DNA of 64,000 bases from Marisa cornuarietis (Eukaryota; Mollusca; Gastropoda; Architaenioglossa; Ampullariidae): positions 434,001-498,000 of the forward strand of contig SMMW01000005.1 of assembly GCA_004794655.1 (NCBI GenBank). The letters run 5' to 3'. The notes under the pieces were generated by a model that saw nothing but the letters and a program-made list of their open reading frames with translations, searched no databases and was not told the origin of the DNA. The translations under genes were made by a program, and so were the position numbers. This document shows, one piece after another, positions 1 through 11,450 of the stretch (positions within the stretch are counted from its first letter, which is position 1; each line of letters opens with the position of its first letter).

Positions 1-1
1 C

Positions 2-613
2 AAGCACCCGATCATTTTAGGGTGCGGACATGTCATTTGTCCAGACCCAGGTGCACATTGTGCCGAGTTGCATGCGATTACTCGCTCGCAGGCGGCCTGT
101 AAGGGCGTGACCCCTTTAACAGTCACCACCCCGGTCGGAAACACGACACCAGCTGAGCTTCGGAAACTACAAGCAGAAGACAGCAGTCTCCAACGCCTGC
201 GAAACCTTGCCATAACTGGCGAGATAAAGAAAATAGGAGCCAGCGAGGTCAAGGTGCTGACTAAAAACGGAGTCTTGATGAGGCAAGTCAAAAGCGGTGA
301 TACCGAGAGAAAACAAGTGATCGTCCCTACAGGGAAGAGATCTGAGGTACTGCGATTAGCACACGAGGGGACCTTTAGTGCTGTTCACTACGGCGTCGCC
401 ATCACTCGTGAGCGAGTCACTGCAGGGTTTTACTGGCCTGGAGTTGCCGACGACGTGCAAAGGTACGTGCGTTCGTGCGATATTTGTCAGCGGACTGCGA
501 CCAGAGCTCATGTTAATCCAGCGCCTCTGGGGGAGGTGCCAGTGATAGATGAGCCATTCAAGAGGCAGAATTCATCACTGACGATTAATCAGCTCTCTTG
601 TCCGCTTGACTGA
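2..613 (+). pseudogene. Ty3/gypsy-type pol remnant with integrase zinc-binding domain
   Basis: The frame is open from the window edge to a stop at 611-613. The first part resembles the linker between RNase H and integrase. Residues around 95-145 carry the H2C2 zinc-binding module of retroviral-type integrases: H-E-G-T, then H-Y-G, then F-Y-W-P-G-V and C-D-I-C-Q-R. The frame loses similarity right after P-F-K-R, where the integrase catalytic core (D,D-35-E) should begin, so the core is deleted and the element cannot be autonomous. The upstream part lies outside the window. The spacing H-x-x-G...W-P-G...C-x-x-C fits Ty3/gypsy better than BEL or copia, but the clade is not resolved. Confidence 0.82.
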
Positions 614-1016
614 CCGCAGTGATGATAAGGCCCACCCCACTTACTTCAGACGAGTTCACTCTTAGCAAGGGGGTGTGCGGGCGGCATTGTGGGTACATCG
701 TTATTGTTTATGTCCAGCGCTCAACAATAGTGACTAGCAGTTAGACTTACTTACAACACTCTGTTAGCGACGGACTTAGCAAAGGGGTGCCAGTATGAGA
801 CTGTATATATTTAGTAAAGTAGTTTCCAGTGAATTCAGATATAGCCAGAAAATAACAAGTGTAAACTGTAATGGTAAGAGGTATATTTCATTAGTTGTGA
901 ACCAATTTTTATGCTCTAAGTTAGGAAATCATGGAGATTTCCTTTTAGCAAGGGGGTGTCACGAAAGAACGTGGAATGTGGGAAGGGAAGACAGTCCGTT
1001 AATCAAGGGGCGTATA

Positions 1017-1171
1017 GCGCCCGCTCTGGTTCCCGTAACCCAACTCTTTAGTACCTGCGGACGCTGGTCAGCCCAGGTGAGGGAGGGTGTAGCGCCAGCT
1101 CTGGTTCCCGTAACCCAACTCTTTAGTACCCGCGGACGCTGGTCAGCCCAGGTGAGGGAGGGTGTAGCGCC
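1017..1171. repeat. 75-bp tandem repeat, two copies
   Basis: Two nearly identical 75-bp units (1017-1091 and 1092-1166) followed by the first bases of a third. They differ at only a few bases. They lie inside the putative LTR, in a position compatible with U3 enhancer-type repeats. Confidence 0.9.
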
Positions 1172-1752
1172 TCTCTGATTTCGGCAAGTCCACTCCTTGG
1201 CAATTGTTAATCGGACGAGGGTTGTGAATTCAGGTAGGGATAGATTCCAGAGGCTGGGCAGGGGACTGTCATTGTCTCGCACTAGCGGTGATGCATGATT
1301 GGCTGTATTTAAGTGGACAAATGAATTATGAGCGTGGTTGTGAGTGTGACTGACCAATCGTGTGCCACGCTATTGTCGAAACCGGCAATTTAACTTTGTG
1401 TGGAACCCAGAATCGGGGCTTCGCCACCAAACTCTCGAAGTGATCGCATCAACGCGAGAGAGAAAGACTTTGAGTCAAGTCAGCTAGTACCTGTCTACGA
1501 CCATCAGGCACGAGACGTGGTAAAAGGGACTTGTGAAGAGGTGTGCAGCCCACTCTTAAAACAGAGTGTCAAGGAGAGTAACCACTATCCCTGCAGTCGC
1601 CGTGCAACTCTCGGCAGGGGGGATAAGTTACTCTGGTCACAAGCTAGGCGCTGGTCTCATCGGTGGAAGCGTCATGCCTACTGGTGACAGGGAAGGGAGT
1701 GCACACCCGTGCAAGGGGACGGTACGCGAGAGCGCTCGTTCCAACTCCTTTC

Positions 1753-2045
1753 AAGTCGTCGAGTGCGAGGTTCCAGACAGCGAAGACAACGGCCAGCCGG
1801 CCACCATCTCTTCTGCGTCGTGGTGCCAGACAGAGCCACTCAAGACAACGAAGACAACGGCCAACCGGCCACCATCTCTTCGGCGTCGTGGTGCCAGACA
1901 GAGCCACTCAAGACAACGAAGACAACGGCCAACCGGCCACCATCTCTTCGGCGTCGTGGTGCCAGAGAGAGCCACTCAAGACAACGAAGACAACGGCCAG
2001 GCGGCCACCGTCTCTTCTGCGTCGTGGTGCCAGGGAGAGCCGCCC
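1753..2045. repeat. 68-bp tandem repeat, about four copies
   Basis: The landmark TGGTGCCAG recurs at 1821, 1889, 1957 and 2025, an exact 68-bp period. Units contain the common words acaacgaagacaacggcca and ccggccaccatctct. Because 68 is not a multiple of three, each unit is read in a different frame, which explains the several overlapping ORFs and argues against coding. Confidence 0.9.
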
Positions 2046-2420
2046 GAGACAAGGAGGACAAGGGCTAATCAATCGCCATCCCCTCTACGTTGCATCGGGA
2101 GGGCCCCCGTGTAACAAAGACTATCGTTCATACCAACGGACCATTCTATTCCACGCGGCAACAGCAAGGCTAAGTGGCGTATGAATGTGTGATGTATAGA
2201 GCGAGTGAATGTGTACGGGAACGAGTGAAGAGAATGATGTGTATGTAGTTAAAGATAGGGTTTCTATGACTCACTAGTTATTTGGATCAGCAATAGGAAG
2301 TTAGAATTAACGGGACGCCTTAGACTATTAGCCAGGATACAGAATTTACATTTCTTACATTGTTTATTATCAACATATTGGTGTAACTCTCGGCAGTCTT
2401 TATTATTAATAATTAACGTG

Positions 2421-2514
2421 TTCCACTAAATTGCGTTGTGTTTGTTTATTGGGGGTGTGCGCTCGGGGCTCGAGTCAAGTGTGATGTTTCTTGTTAATTA
2501 GCAATTTAGTGGAA
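2421..2514. repeat. 14-bp perfect inverted repeat within the LTR
   Basis: TTCCACTAAATTGC at 2421-2434 is the exact reverse complement of 2501-2514. The 66-bp loop could form a hairpin in RNA or DNA. Function unknown. Confidence 0.7.
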
Positions 2515-2628
2515 GTGCATCGCGCACAAATTATGTCGGCGTGGATGACGGAGTCGTCGAGAGTGTAGTTGGGTTTAACTACGAGTCTCCGTCTATCACA
2601 CGTACCTAATGCCCCTTAGGTTACGACA

Positions 2629-4284
2629 CTCATCACAAACTTTGTCCTTAAGAAAAAGCAGACTGTTTTACACAGGTATGCAGCAAAGACACACAAATGG
2701 ATACAAAGAGTCACAGTAATGTTTTATGACGGTATAGTGTTGAACAGGATGTTGAGTGGGTGAGGAATGTCTTCTGTCTCATGCTCACACATACACATAT
2801 CCCCCCACCTTCTCACACCCACACATACACACACAGATATCAAACTACACACATAAACTTGCATAGCAAACACAAATGACAAATTACACACATAGTCTTA
2901 CATAGCAAACACACAGGCATGTAGACCTATGCACACACATGGAGACACACATACACAAACAATTGTCTGTTGAGTCATAGGGGAAGTTCTTTTTGATCTA
3001 GTCAAAGAAAGAGACTGGTTAAATTTAGGTGTGGTTGTTACTGTCAAGGGAGAGCATCATGAGGTCTTAGTCTTTATTCGCTAGGTAGTTGCACCTTACC
3101 TTATATAATCAATAAAAAATGTTACCAGTTTTTATTTATTTTATAAATTCATATGTAATCAATAGTGCCAACTCCTGCTTTTGAAATATTATCAAAGCAT
3201 ATTGTGTATTATACTGATGAAACACTGCAAAAAAATTATGGTATATCATTTGAAACATTAAAATTATGCATGCCTTAAGAAAGAAAAGAATTATGTGGTA
3301 CCAACATCAGCTCTCTCTCTTTAACTCTTCCACTCACATCCTCTCTGTAAATATACTTTTCAGTTAATGTGTTTGTGTGAAGAGTGCTTGAAACTTCTGG
3401 GGTCTAAAAAACTGCATTAGCATCCAGTTTCAGTTCCTTTTTCATTTTAGTAGATATGTAGATTATAGAGTAGAGAAAATCAGAACTGCTTTATTTATAG
3501 GAGTCTTAAAAATATATGACAGTGTAAACTAACACACATGCTTTCTATGAATAAAAGATTTTGATCTGTTGATAGAGATAGGTTGAGGTTGTGGGAATTA
3601 CTGTTGGTACAAAACCCTAAACATAGAAAGCATATAGTTTATATGTCTATATAAGCTGTTTTTGTGCATGATGCATGCATTTAAATTCACAATTACTCTT
3701 AATTATCTTGATTAATACATGCAATTGTTAGTGATTGTAACATCCTTTAGTATCCTTATCCCACTGCATATGCAGCCGTTTCTGTAGAATCTGCGTATTT
3801 CTCGGTCTTCTTTTCACAATTATGTTCTGTGTCATACAGGGAAAAAGTAGATAATCCTGTGATTGTAGAGTCTGGGAGTTTTATTCCAAAAGTGATTTTG
3901 ATTTTTATATTGAGTCCTAATATTTGTACAAAAGCATATACAAAAGGATGATGTACATCAGATGTTTTATATCTAGAAGACATTTTATTTTATAGAATAA
4001 CAGCATTTATATGTAGATTAATTTTAAATCTATCACACAAAATTGAGTATCTAGCAGCCTTATTATCATCAGCCACATTGTTCTACAGAAAAAAATCAAG
4101 GGAAACAAATTAGATTGCCTCCCTTTAATTGTATGTACCTTTTAGAATTTTCTAAGAAGTAAGCTAAACAATTGAATCTGGCAGAAACGAGGATGAAAAT
4201 TTAGACTGATCATCTTAATATATGGATAACAACAGAAAATTATTTGGCATGCTATTTTTTATTGATTCATAAATGGACTTATTT
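2629..4284. other. Intergenic, no gene seen
   Basis: AT-rich sequence with a scattered acacaca-rich stretch at about 2780-2960. Short frames on the minus strand (3756-3983) show no domain, signal peptide or splice logic. The missing first exon of gene A could lie here, but no ATG followed by a hydrophobic run and a phase-1 donor was found. Confidence 0.5.
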
Positions 4285-4600
4285 CCTTAAGTTACGGGTT
4301 GATGGTTAGAATAGTAATAAATAATAAATGAATATTTTTATAGCACATATTCACACTCATAGAGAGCATGCTCTTAGCACTTAAAACAAGGAAGAGACAT
4401 GGACTAAATGGATAGAACACAAGGGATGTAAGAATAAACGACAAAACTGACGACAAACAGAAAACAAAGATGGAAAACACGAAAAGGCACCAAGTAACAG
4501 TAACATAGAAAATATAGTGATTCTGCAGAGAAAGATGGGTAGAAAAGTAGCAAGAGCGGAAGAGGGGGGGGGGGCAGTAAGAAGTCTGTCCTCTCCCGCT
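4285..4600 (-). mobile_element. 3' end of a CR1/L2-type LINE, minus strand
   Basis: Read on the minus strand, this closely matches the 3' untranslated end of the LINE at 14561-14860: the same pyrimidine-rich stretch, the words atctttctctgcagaa and gagcatgctctctatgagtg, and the ending tgctataaaaat followed by ATT-type repeats. It is a 5'-truncated copy with no coding sequence. A G-run at 4564-4574 matches the C-run of the other copy. Confidence 0.8.
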
Positions 4601-5251
4601 TCTTTTTTCTGTTGAATGATTTTTATTTCCCCAGCATTACTCGTGAAAATTTGTCATTTGGTCATTTGATGCAAAATTATATTGCTCGGTCAGAGAATGT
4701 GGGTTTAATGACTTACATTTAGACCCTTAAGTCGTAAACAAAAATACCTTTCTGTCTGTACCATTCTCATATTTTCACAGTGTACCCCTACTAGTTTAAG
4801 TAATTACTCTTTAGGCTACAGGATAGGCTTATGATTTGATAAAGGTTTCCTATTTGTAAGTGGTGGTGAGATGAAGGAGAACAGTGTTGTCATAATTTCT
4901 AGAACCCCATTGTACAGTGAGCACAATGGACTTGAACAAAAGAGCAGCACAAGAAACAAATACAGTGCCATAGTTGCAAAAATGCCAAAATAAACAAACA
5001 AAGAGCAAAGGAAAGGGCAGGGGGCCATGGTTGAAAATAGAGACCACCAGCTTCTGGTGCAAAAAAGGACAGAAACTCATCCATTTAACTAGGAAAATTA
5101 TTTTTTCAATAATACTGTATTCTTTCAGTTTAACTGTTTGGGTGGATATATAGTGGGTATGCCTATGAATGCAAAAACAAAAAGTGATTTCATGTGTGTG
5201 TGTGTGGGTGTAGCTTTAAAAAAAAAACAATATAATTTTGTTCTGTTGCAG
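4601..5251. other. Intergenic/intronic sequence upstream of gene A exon 2
   Basis: No gene recognised. Hydrophobic minus-strand frames at 4816-5084 overlap each other but have no supporting domain or splice signals. The stretch ends in the polypyrimidine tract and AG acceptor of gene A exon 2. Confidence 0.5.
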
Positions 5252-5629
5252 TGTTGCTAATTGGAGTAGACTTTAGCTGTCCTCCGTATTTCACAGATGG
5301 AGAAAATCTTGTCAGTTGCAAGATTAACAAAACAGCTATCACACAGGCAGAGTGCCTTTATGTGCAAAAGCATGTAACATTTGAGCAGACAGGAAGCGTT
5401 TTGTGCCGCACATCAAGCTTCAATTCCTCAAATTGTTCCCCTGTCATGAAGCCAGTCACCAATTCGTGCTGGTGCAATGAAACAGATGGGGAGATCTTTG
5501 ACTACAAATTTGCCTACTTTGCCAGTCAAAGCCACAATGTAGGTGCTCATCTTGAATGCAAGGTTTGCTTTGATCCAGAAAAGGACCTGATCAAAAAATC
5601 CAGCGACAGCTGCAGAAATATAAGTTTCG
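5252..5629 (+). CDS. Gene A exon: ten-cysteine ectodomain
   Basis: The acceptor ttctgttgcag precedes 5252 and the donor GTTAGT follows 5629; both ends are phase 1. Features include V-S-C-K-I-N-K-T-A-I, C-W-C-N-E-T-D-G-E-I-F and C-K-V-C, with N-glycosylation sites. The 378-nt size is close to the 384-nt homologous exon of gene C. Confidence 0.85.
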
Positions 5630-7302
5630 GTTAGTGTTTTCTATATTCTAGAATGCTTTAAGTTGCTTAGAATGCTACTGTTGCACTATTTTTAAAATTC
5701 ACTTTTCCCTCCAAAATATTCATGTTCATCCATTGGAAACAAGAAAGAAAAAGTGTGGTGTAATTTAAGCCAGTTAACTATAAGTGTAAGTCAAAGTGTT
5801 CAGCAAAAGTATGGTCATCATGCATTTGACGGTTATAATGACCGCTATTTATGAAAATGGACAGTCTTCAGAGTCGGGAGGAGTTTTTTAGTTAGCAAGT
5901 AGACCACACAGAGCAGGTGTGGGGTGATGGCTAGAGGTAGAGCCCTTAACATTAAGGCAGCAACATCCTTGCAGAGGTTGGACAGAATCCGCTGGTTCTC
6001 AGCAGTTACTCAAAGCTTACTTTAGTTTCTGGAATTGTTCATGTATCATACCTTGGTTACTGCATGTGTATGTAAAAAGAGAGATCATTAAATGTATATT
6101 CTAGTTTTTGTTCCTATATTTATATATATTTATATGTTGTTTTTCTACAGTTAACACAGCTTCAGAAGCCCACATGTTTGCGCCTATAATTATTGGTGTC
6201 TGTGTCGGAGCAGTGGTGCTGGTTTTAATTGTTATCATACTTATATTCAGGAAATGTAGGTTTTAAATTAAATTCTTTTTAAGTTCTTAAAATGTATTTT
6301 AAGTAAAGTTTTTGAAGTATAGACCTAGCATGTCTACATGCTACACGCAGTGCATGTCTACGACTGCAATGATATCGTTAATGTTACAGTTAGATACTAT
6401 CTCTTCCATACATTTTGTAATATTATTTACTTCATAGATGATGTTTTGAAAGTACTTTGTTAGTGGCTTAATATCAGATTTATAATGTTATGGCTTCTTG
6501 TAGTTCTGTGAATGCTGCGTTTGGGCTAAAATTAATGTAAGTTTATATATAACTTAGCAGAGAGTCCATTAATTGTTGAGATAGTAATAGAGATAGAGAA
6601 CTTTTTTGACACTTAATTCCTGTGTTGATCTATTAGATCAGGAAAACATGTTCGCCGTTTTTTGCGGAAGTGAGTCAAACGCAGCTGCAAGTTTTACTGC
6701 TTTCAAAATGAGATAGGAATTTATTGTATTTTACTTCCATAAGGTTTAATCTTTTATATACAGTTGTCCCTCTTTGTCATTACATGACACTATATTTGAA
6801 TGTAGACCCAAGGTAATCCGTAGCTCATCTATGAAAATTATTGCTCTAATGTTTGATTGCTTTCACAAACACTTGCTTATGTCTTGTTACGTTTTTCTAT
6901 TTCAGGGCAGCGTATCAGGTAAATATATTTGTCTTTCTTTTTAGTTTCTGTCCCCACTGCTGTCTTGAGAAAACTTCATTTCCATCAACTGTAGCACACT
7001 ACTTTGTCCACTATGACCTGTAACTCAGAAGAAAAGCCGCATAGACATGAAAAAGAAAAATGGGATAACCTGCCACTGCGTGGCGGTATAACCCCTGAGT
7101 TTTGGGATCCTTTGCCATTTATGTTCATGTGCGTAAGCCATTCTGTCGCTCATTGCTGGTGCGCAGCTTGTATTTTGAGTCACCTTTTTCTGTAAATAAT
7201 TATTTTCTTAAGATACATTACTGAAAATAGTGTCTTTAAAAGTAAACAATTTCTTGATTTAATTTCAGGCTATGCGGATATGCTAATCCACCGGAGAGAT
7301 GA
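5252..7302 (+). CDS. Gene A: single-domain, ten-cysteine membrane receptor (5' exon missing)
   Basis: Four exons join in frame: 5252-5629, 6151-6255, 6906-6918 and 7269-7302, giving 176 residues plus the missing N-terminus. The first visible exon codes a secreted-type domain with ten cysteines and several N-x-S/T sites. The next codes a TM helix (A-P-I-I-I-G-V... to F-R-K). A 13-nt micro-exon and a last exon add a tail of about 16 residues ending P-P-E-R. The tail has one tyrosine and no ITIM. The first visible exon starts in phase 1, so an upstream signal-peptide exon is required; none was found. The likely role is a cell-surface receptor; no ligand can be inferred. All ten cysteines and the motif C-W-C-N-x-x-D-G-[ED]-I-F are shared with gene C, and the fold is probably Ig-like, as gene B domain 2 shows a related pattern. 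Confidence 0.75.
6151..6255 (+). CDS. Gene A exon: transmembrane segment
   Basis: The acceptor ttttctacag ends at 6150 and the donor GTAGGT begins at 6256. The exon is phase 1-1. It codes a short juxtamembrane piece, then about 23 hydrophobic residues (I-I-I-G-V-C-V-G-A-V-V-L-V-L-I-V-I-I-L-I-F) and the stop-transfer residues R-K. Confidence 0.82.
6906..6918 (+). CDS. Gene A 13-nt micro-exon
   Basis: A strong polypyrimidine tract and ttctatttcag precede it, and GTAAAT follows. It shifts phase from 1 to 2 and codes about W-Q-R-I, directly after the membrane. Genes B and C have a similar micro-exon at the same place (22 and 19 nt). Confidence 0.6.
7269..7302 (+). CDS. Gene A last coding exon
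   Basis: The acceptor aatttcag ends at 7268. Entered in phase 2, the frame codes about eleven residues (L-C-G-Y-A-N-P-P-E-R) and stops at TGA 7300-7302. No close AATAAA was identified, so the 3' end is uncertain. Confidence 0.6.
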
Positions 7303-8636
7303 AACGAGCGACTATTTTTGGCGTACACCAGGAACTTTCAAACTAATCACGTCTTCATGTTCTCTTCATGCGTATTTTTTGTGTGCGTGCATGCTTGCAC
7401 GTTATAATCAGTCCACATTTGTAAGAAAGCTTATCGGTGATGCAGAATTATAAAAATGCAGGTCCGAAAATATTACACAAAGAGCACAAGTGGGCACGGT
7501 TTCTTTTTCTGTGACGAGTTTCATTTCCCAAGGCGAGCCTGTCGAACTGTCACATCTCTCAAGGACTAAGGGGTGGGGGTGGGAAGGGGAGAGAAATTAC
7601 TTGTATAGGTGATACACACGGCTGCCGGTACCACCAACGTACGTTGTTTACCTTTTCTCACGGGGTCTTGTAATATCTGCTGATGCAAGGAAAAGGTTCA
7701 CCTGTGCAGTCGGTGTCATTTGTAGGGGCAATCATAATTAATTGATTGTGCAGTTTAGCAGTTGACCCTCTGCTCTGATACAATTGAACTGAGATACTTC
7801 AGTAATCCTAGCTCTTGGATGTGAAACTCCGAAACTTAACCAACCCACACCCTGCAGACATAACAAAAGAATAGTCTTGTCTATTATTTGTTTGAAGATA
7901 TTTAGACTACAAACAAAATCCTTTAAGGAGTGGAAAACATGGGCAGTTCATACATATTAAACTGGCAGTATATGCCAAGCCGGCAAATAAGGCAAAAGCG
8001 GGCCTTAAAAAAAGTTACCTGCAAAGAAAGAATCTGGCCCATAATGTATCAGTGACAAGCACTTTGCCAGCGGAACGCCATGTAACAATATGAAATATAC
8101 ATAGATGTATGTGAATGTGTATATATATACAGACAAAGATTGTCAAAATTCATTTTCCAATCTAATATGTTGTAAGTGTATTGTGTAAACGCTTGATTTT
8201 TCCGGTTTAAGGTTTACCCTGCTTAAGAGGTTGACGGATCGTACCGCAATTCCAGAGCCTTACCTTTCCGTCACTGAGAAATAGTTACATTCATCTGCAT
8301 TTTCAAATCTTGAACACGTGGAAATTTAGATCTTGTGGATGTGCAAGTGAACTTCAGCAGATCTCGTCAAAGCTCAGGGGTGCCGATAATAGTGCTGATG
8401 CAATATGAACACTTTTGTGAAGAAATGCGTGGTGGAGAAAATGAATGCTTTGTATTTGCCTCAAATACTGAATGACTACTATGTTTACTGAATTTTTTTC
8501 GGTATGTTGACTTTACACTTATTTTCAGTTGCATTTGGTTACTTTTATTAGCTTAGAAAATTGTGAGTTCTTTATAAAATGCTTTTGCATTTTTGACTCT
8601 AGTCATGTTTTTAAATGAAGGCAGCTGTATACAAGA
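7303..8636. other. Gene A 3' flank, no gene seen
   Basis: Probably 3' UTR and then intergenic DNA. It contains a short TA run near 8119-8129 but no open frame with recognisable content. Confidence 0.45.
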
Positions 8637-8700
8637 AAGAAATAATAATAATAAGAAGAAATGGATTTTTATAGCGCATATTCACACATGAAGAGTAAAC
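8637..8700 (-). mobile_element. LINE 3'-terminal tail fragment, minus strand
   Basis: aataataataataa followed by tttttatagcgcatattcacac is the reverse complement of the ending shared by the CR1/L2-type LINE copies (gtgaatatgcgctataaaaa plus ATT repeats). Only the last 50-60 bp are present. Confidence 0.65.
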
Positions 8701-9785
8701 GGAGTACAAGACAGGCTTTTTTTACTCGATTACATATAAATGACTGCATGTATTTTGTGAGCAATTGTGGGAAAGAGGACAGAGCACCATCTTAGTTTAG
8801 GGCCTCTTTATCGTTAACAAAAGGATTTTCTTATCAATCTGCCTAAAGGGCAAGTAAAGACAGGCTAAACTTGAGTCATACTTAGGTATAAATTTTGGAA
8901 CCTTTACACTCATAATGTCTAGTTCCAACAGAGCTGTATGTTTTTATTAATGCTGCTATGACTTTTTTCACTTTTTTTCACTGCATTTTAAGTATTTAAT
9001 AAATGAGTCATTTTGCTCAATGTTTGGCGAAAAAAGATGAAACAGAGAAAATGTCAGTTTTGTATGAAAATGAAAAATTTACTTGTAACCACGTTTTCAT
9101 GAATTCTCTATATTGGATTATGTTTGTAAAATAAACGTAGGCCCATTCGTTTATGTAAAAGGAATACAGTTTTGCATTATATGGTGATGTTATGCTTTAT
9201 TTCAAACGTAAACTCTGTGTCAGTCTCTAACTCATCTGTTGTTTTATTATTATTATAGGCAAACATTTCGTCTCACTTATTTATTTTTGAGGTAACTTCG
9301 GGTAAGGTAATAATCTCGTATTGTAAAACCCACAATAATATGTTTAAGCAAGTGGGTATAAGTAGGGAGATACTAACTTTAATGTGGTAGACTTGACCTT
9401 TTGTGCATGTTCACTTTTCAAGTCTTGGGACATGTAGAATCAGATTTATAATTACTTCTATTGGTGCAGAATTTTTTTAACAAAATTTTTCCGTATGGTT
9501 AGTTGAAAATTCAAATTACAAGAATACTGCAAGTCGTTTCTAGATTATAAATATGTGCCACTTACCTTTTCTCGCTATTGAGATCGTTACTTTTTTCGCA
9601 AGAGAACTTGTGTGTAACCGGGGTCCAGTTTATATTATTACTACACCATGTTCACTTTGAGTTTCATTGTGTACGTACTTATTTTGAAACTAATAAAGTT
9701 ATTGGGCTGAATTTTTTTTTTTGCTTGTTGGATTCGATGTGCATTGTGTCATCTGTAAGACTGTATTCTGTGTAACGTTCTGTGA
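8701..9785. other. Intergenic, no gene seen
   Basis: AT-rich, with stop codons throughout both strands. Nothing recognised. Confidence 0.5.
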
Positions 9786-10045
9786 GGGGAGCGGATAGCC
9801 TTGTAGCTAGAAGAACGGCATCCGAAGGTGCGCACATTCACGGACTCAATACGCGTGTGATGCAGTGTACGTCTCTCAGGTGAGACAGCCGTGGTGGGTA
9901 CCTGACTGTGTAGGGTTGGAGAAGTCAAGGCTGCGAGGGCGAGGAGATGGACGCCGCCCCACAAAAGGTGGTCCCTAAAAAAAGTGAGGTCTCTAACACC
10001 CTGCTTTACAACGACCGTGAGGTCGCGGGACTACTTTAAACATTC
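9786..10045 (+). mobile_element. SINE-like GC-rich block
   Basis: A sharply GC-richer island begins with a tRNA-like head (gcggatagccttgtagctag, resembling a polymerase III A box) and ends with aagtgaggtctctaacaccc and cgaccgtgaggtcgcgggac. It is non-coding on both strands. No second copy was found in this window, so the SINE call rests on composition and the A-box-like head only. Confidence 0.35.
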
Positions 10046-11178
10046 TTATCGTTTCTTCAGCTGTGCAAAGATTATAAGGGTGGAAACATCTACAAACTCA
10101 TTATTTCACTAGCTAACAAAAATAAGTAACTATGTAATAAGAAGGATGGCTCTCATTGCGCTCTAGCATAGTGCAGATGGACAAGGGAGAAGCTGTGTAA
10201 AAAGCTGTTTTTTCCATTCTTTTTTTTAAGTTCTATGATCACTAAAGATATTAATATTTTTCAATCATTTTCAAATCTTGCAAATAACAGCAAATGCAGG
10301 CAATCGGAAATAGCTTAAATGTATCCTGCAGCTCCCCCATCCAGCTGTGACTATGAGAAGTATATTGCTCACAAAATGTTAAGGGCCAATTGCAGTTTTC
10401 GTGTATGGAATATAAATTAAACCACTGTTTAACGAACTAGAAACTGTTTTACTCTAGTCCACACTTTAATGACTAATAGTTGCTTTGCTCTAGTTGCACT
10501 TCTTTGTCAGTGTGCCAAAATACTTTTAAAACGCATGAAAATTACATAAAATAAACTTGAATATGCAACTGAACTTGGATAGTATACTATAAACAATGTT
10601 CTCTCTCTGCTTAAGCATTGAAGTATTATTTAAATAGAGCGAGAAAGATGCACAGAAAGAGATCAGCAATACAGACGTCAGGAAAGTGCGTGGTTCCGTT
10701 TACGTTGTGAAGACCACAGTCAATGGGACAGATAGAAATATGTTAATTACTCATTTCATGACGTCACGATTGTGACCTCTATCTGTGCATAATAATATTA
10801 TCAGGCATGTCTCTCTTGAGCGGAAGGAGGTTAACATGTTGAGCTAAGTCCAAACTTGTTTGCAAGTGCGTTAACCAAAGCATAACAGAGGTTGTGGGAC
10901 TTCCGCACACTTATAGGTTTGACGCTTCGGTACTTTTTCTATTAAAAGGCCTAAAGGAATCTGCGATGCACTTTATGTGTTGATTTATATCGGTTAAGAT
11001 GAGAAAAATGTATGAAATAAGTATTTTAACGAAAACGTTTATCATTTTAGCCGGTGCTGGTCTGTTCAATGTCAGAAAAGAAGGAAAACGTATCAAAGCG
11101 TTTAAACGGATATCCTATTTTCGTGTTAACGCTTTTCAGTGGACACTTTTGGTAGTTTCGGATTCACTCTCTCGCAAG
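10046..11178. other. Upstream flank of gene B
   Basis: No gene seen. Short frames at 10911-11187 on both strands lack domains. This should hold the distal promoter of gene B. Confidence 0.5.
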
Positions 11179-11186
11179 TATAAATA
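11179..11186 (+). promoter_or_regulatory. TATA box of gene B
   Basis: TATAAATA lies 193 bp upstream of the gene B start codon, so transcription would start near 11210 and leave a leader of about 160 nt. No other good TATA box was seen between here and the ATG. Confidence 0.5.
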
Positions 11187-11207
11187 GTCTCAAAGTTTAC
11201 GGAGCAG

Positions 11208-11314
11208 ATGTAAGAGACACAAAAGTACCAAGGAAACATTTGCAAGCTGTGCGTGGTGTAGAACACGATAATCGGTGTCTCTCGTGTGTCCTTTTCTCTT
11301 TGTTATACATGTAG
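11208..11314 (+). promoter_or_regulatory. Two minimal AUG-stop uORFs in the gene B leader
   Basis: ATG-TAA at 11208-11213 and ATG-TAG at 11309-11314 are the only upstream ATGs between the predicted start site and the gene B ATG at 11372. The first is so close to the predicted start site that it may not be transcribed. Such start-stop elements can stall ribosomes and lower translation of the main frame. Confidence 0.4.
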
Positions 11315-11371
11315 CGTAACATAACATAGACAGGCGAGGAGAGGGTAGCTCCATACAACACAGAGATAAAA

Positions 11372-11450
11372 ATGTGGCGCTGCATGTTCGCGAGGATATT
11401 CTGGAAAACGGGCGTTGTTCTGCTTCTTATTTGTCCACCACTCGCTAGAG
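11372..11450 (+). CDS. Gene B exon 1: signal peptide
   Basis: The ATG sits in aaaaATGT. The peptide begins M-W-R-C-M-F-A-R, has the hydrophobic core T-G-V-V-L-L-L-I-C-P-P-L-A, and ends at a phase-1 donor (GTGAAG at 11451). Confidence 0.82.

Larger units (their letters stand above)
957..2628 (+). mobile_element. Probable 3' LTR of the gypsy-type element
   Basis: A purine run (agcaaggggg) ends at 956 and is followed by TGTCACG, the usual polypurine-tract/LTR junction. GC-rich, repeat-laden sequence continues to about 2628, where GTTACGACA (ending in CA) gives way to AT-rich DNA of different composition. The purine-tract motif also occurs at about 662 and 776, so the exact 5' boundary could differ. 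No second LTR is in the window, so neither edge can be confirmed by pairing. Many overlapping ORFs occur here in all frames; they are products of the tandem repeats and not genes. Confidence 0.5.

Noticed and set aside
795..2184. Several overlapping ORFs of 75-182 residues on both strands in the 5' part of the window
   Set aside because: They cross the 75-bp and 68-bp tandem arrays; the 68-bp period cycles through all frames, so the open frames are by-products of repeats.
4816..5084. Hydrophobic minus-strand ORFs that resemble membrane proteins
   Set aside because: Three mutually overlapping frames in pyrimidine-rich DNA, without splice signals or conserved motifs.
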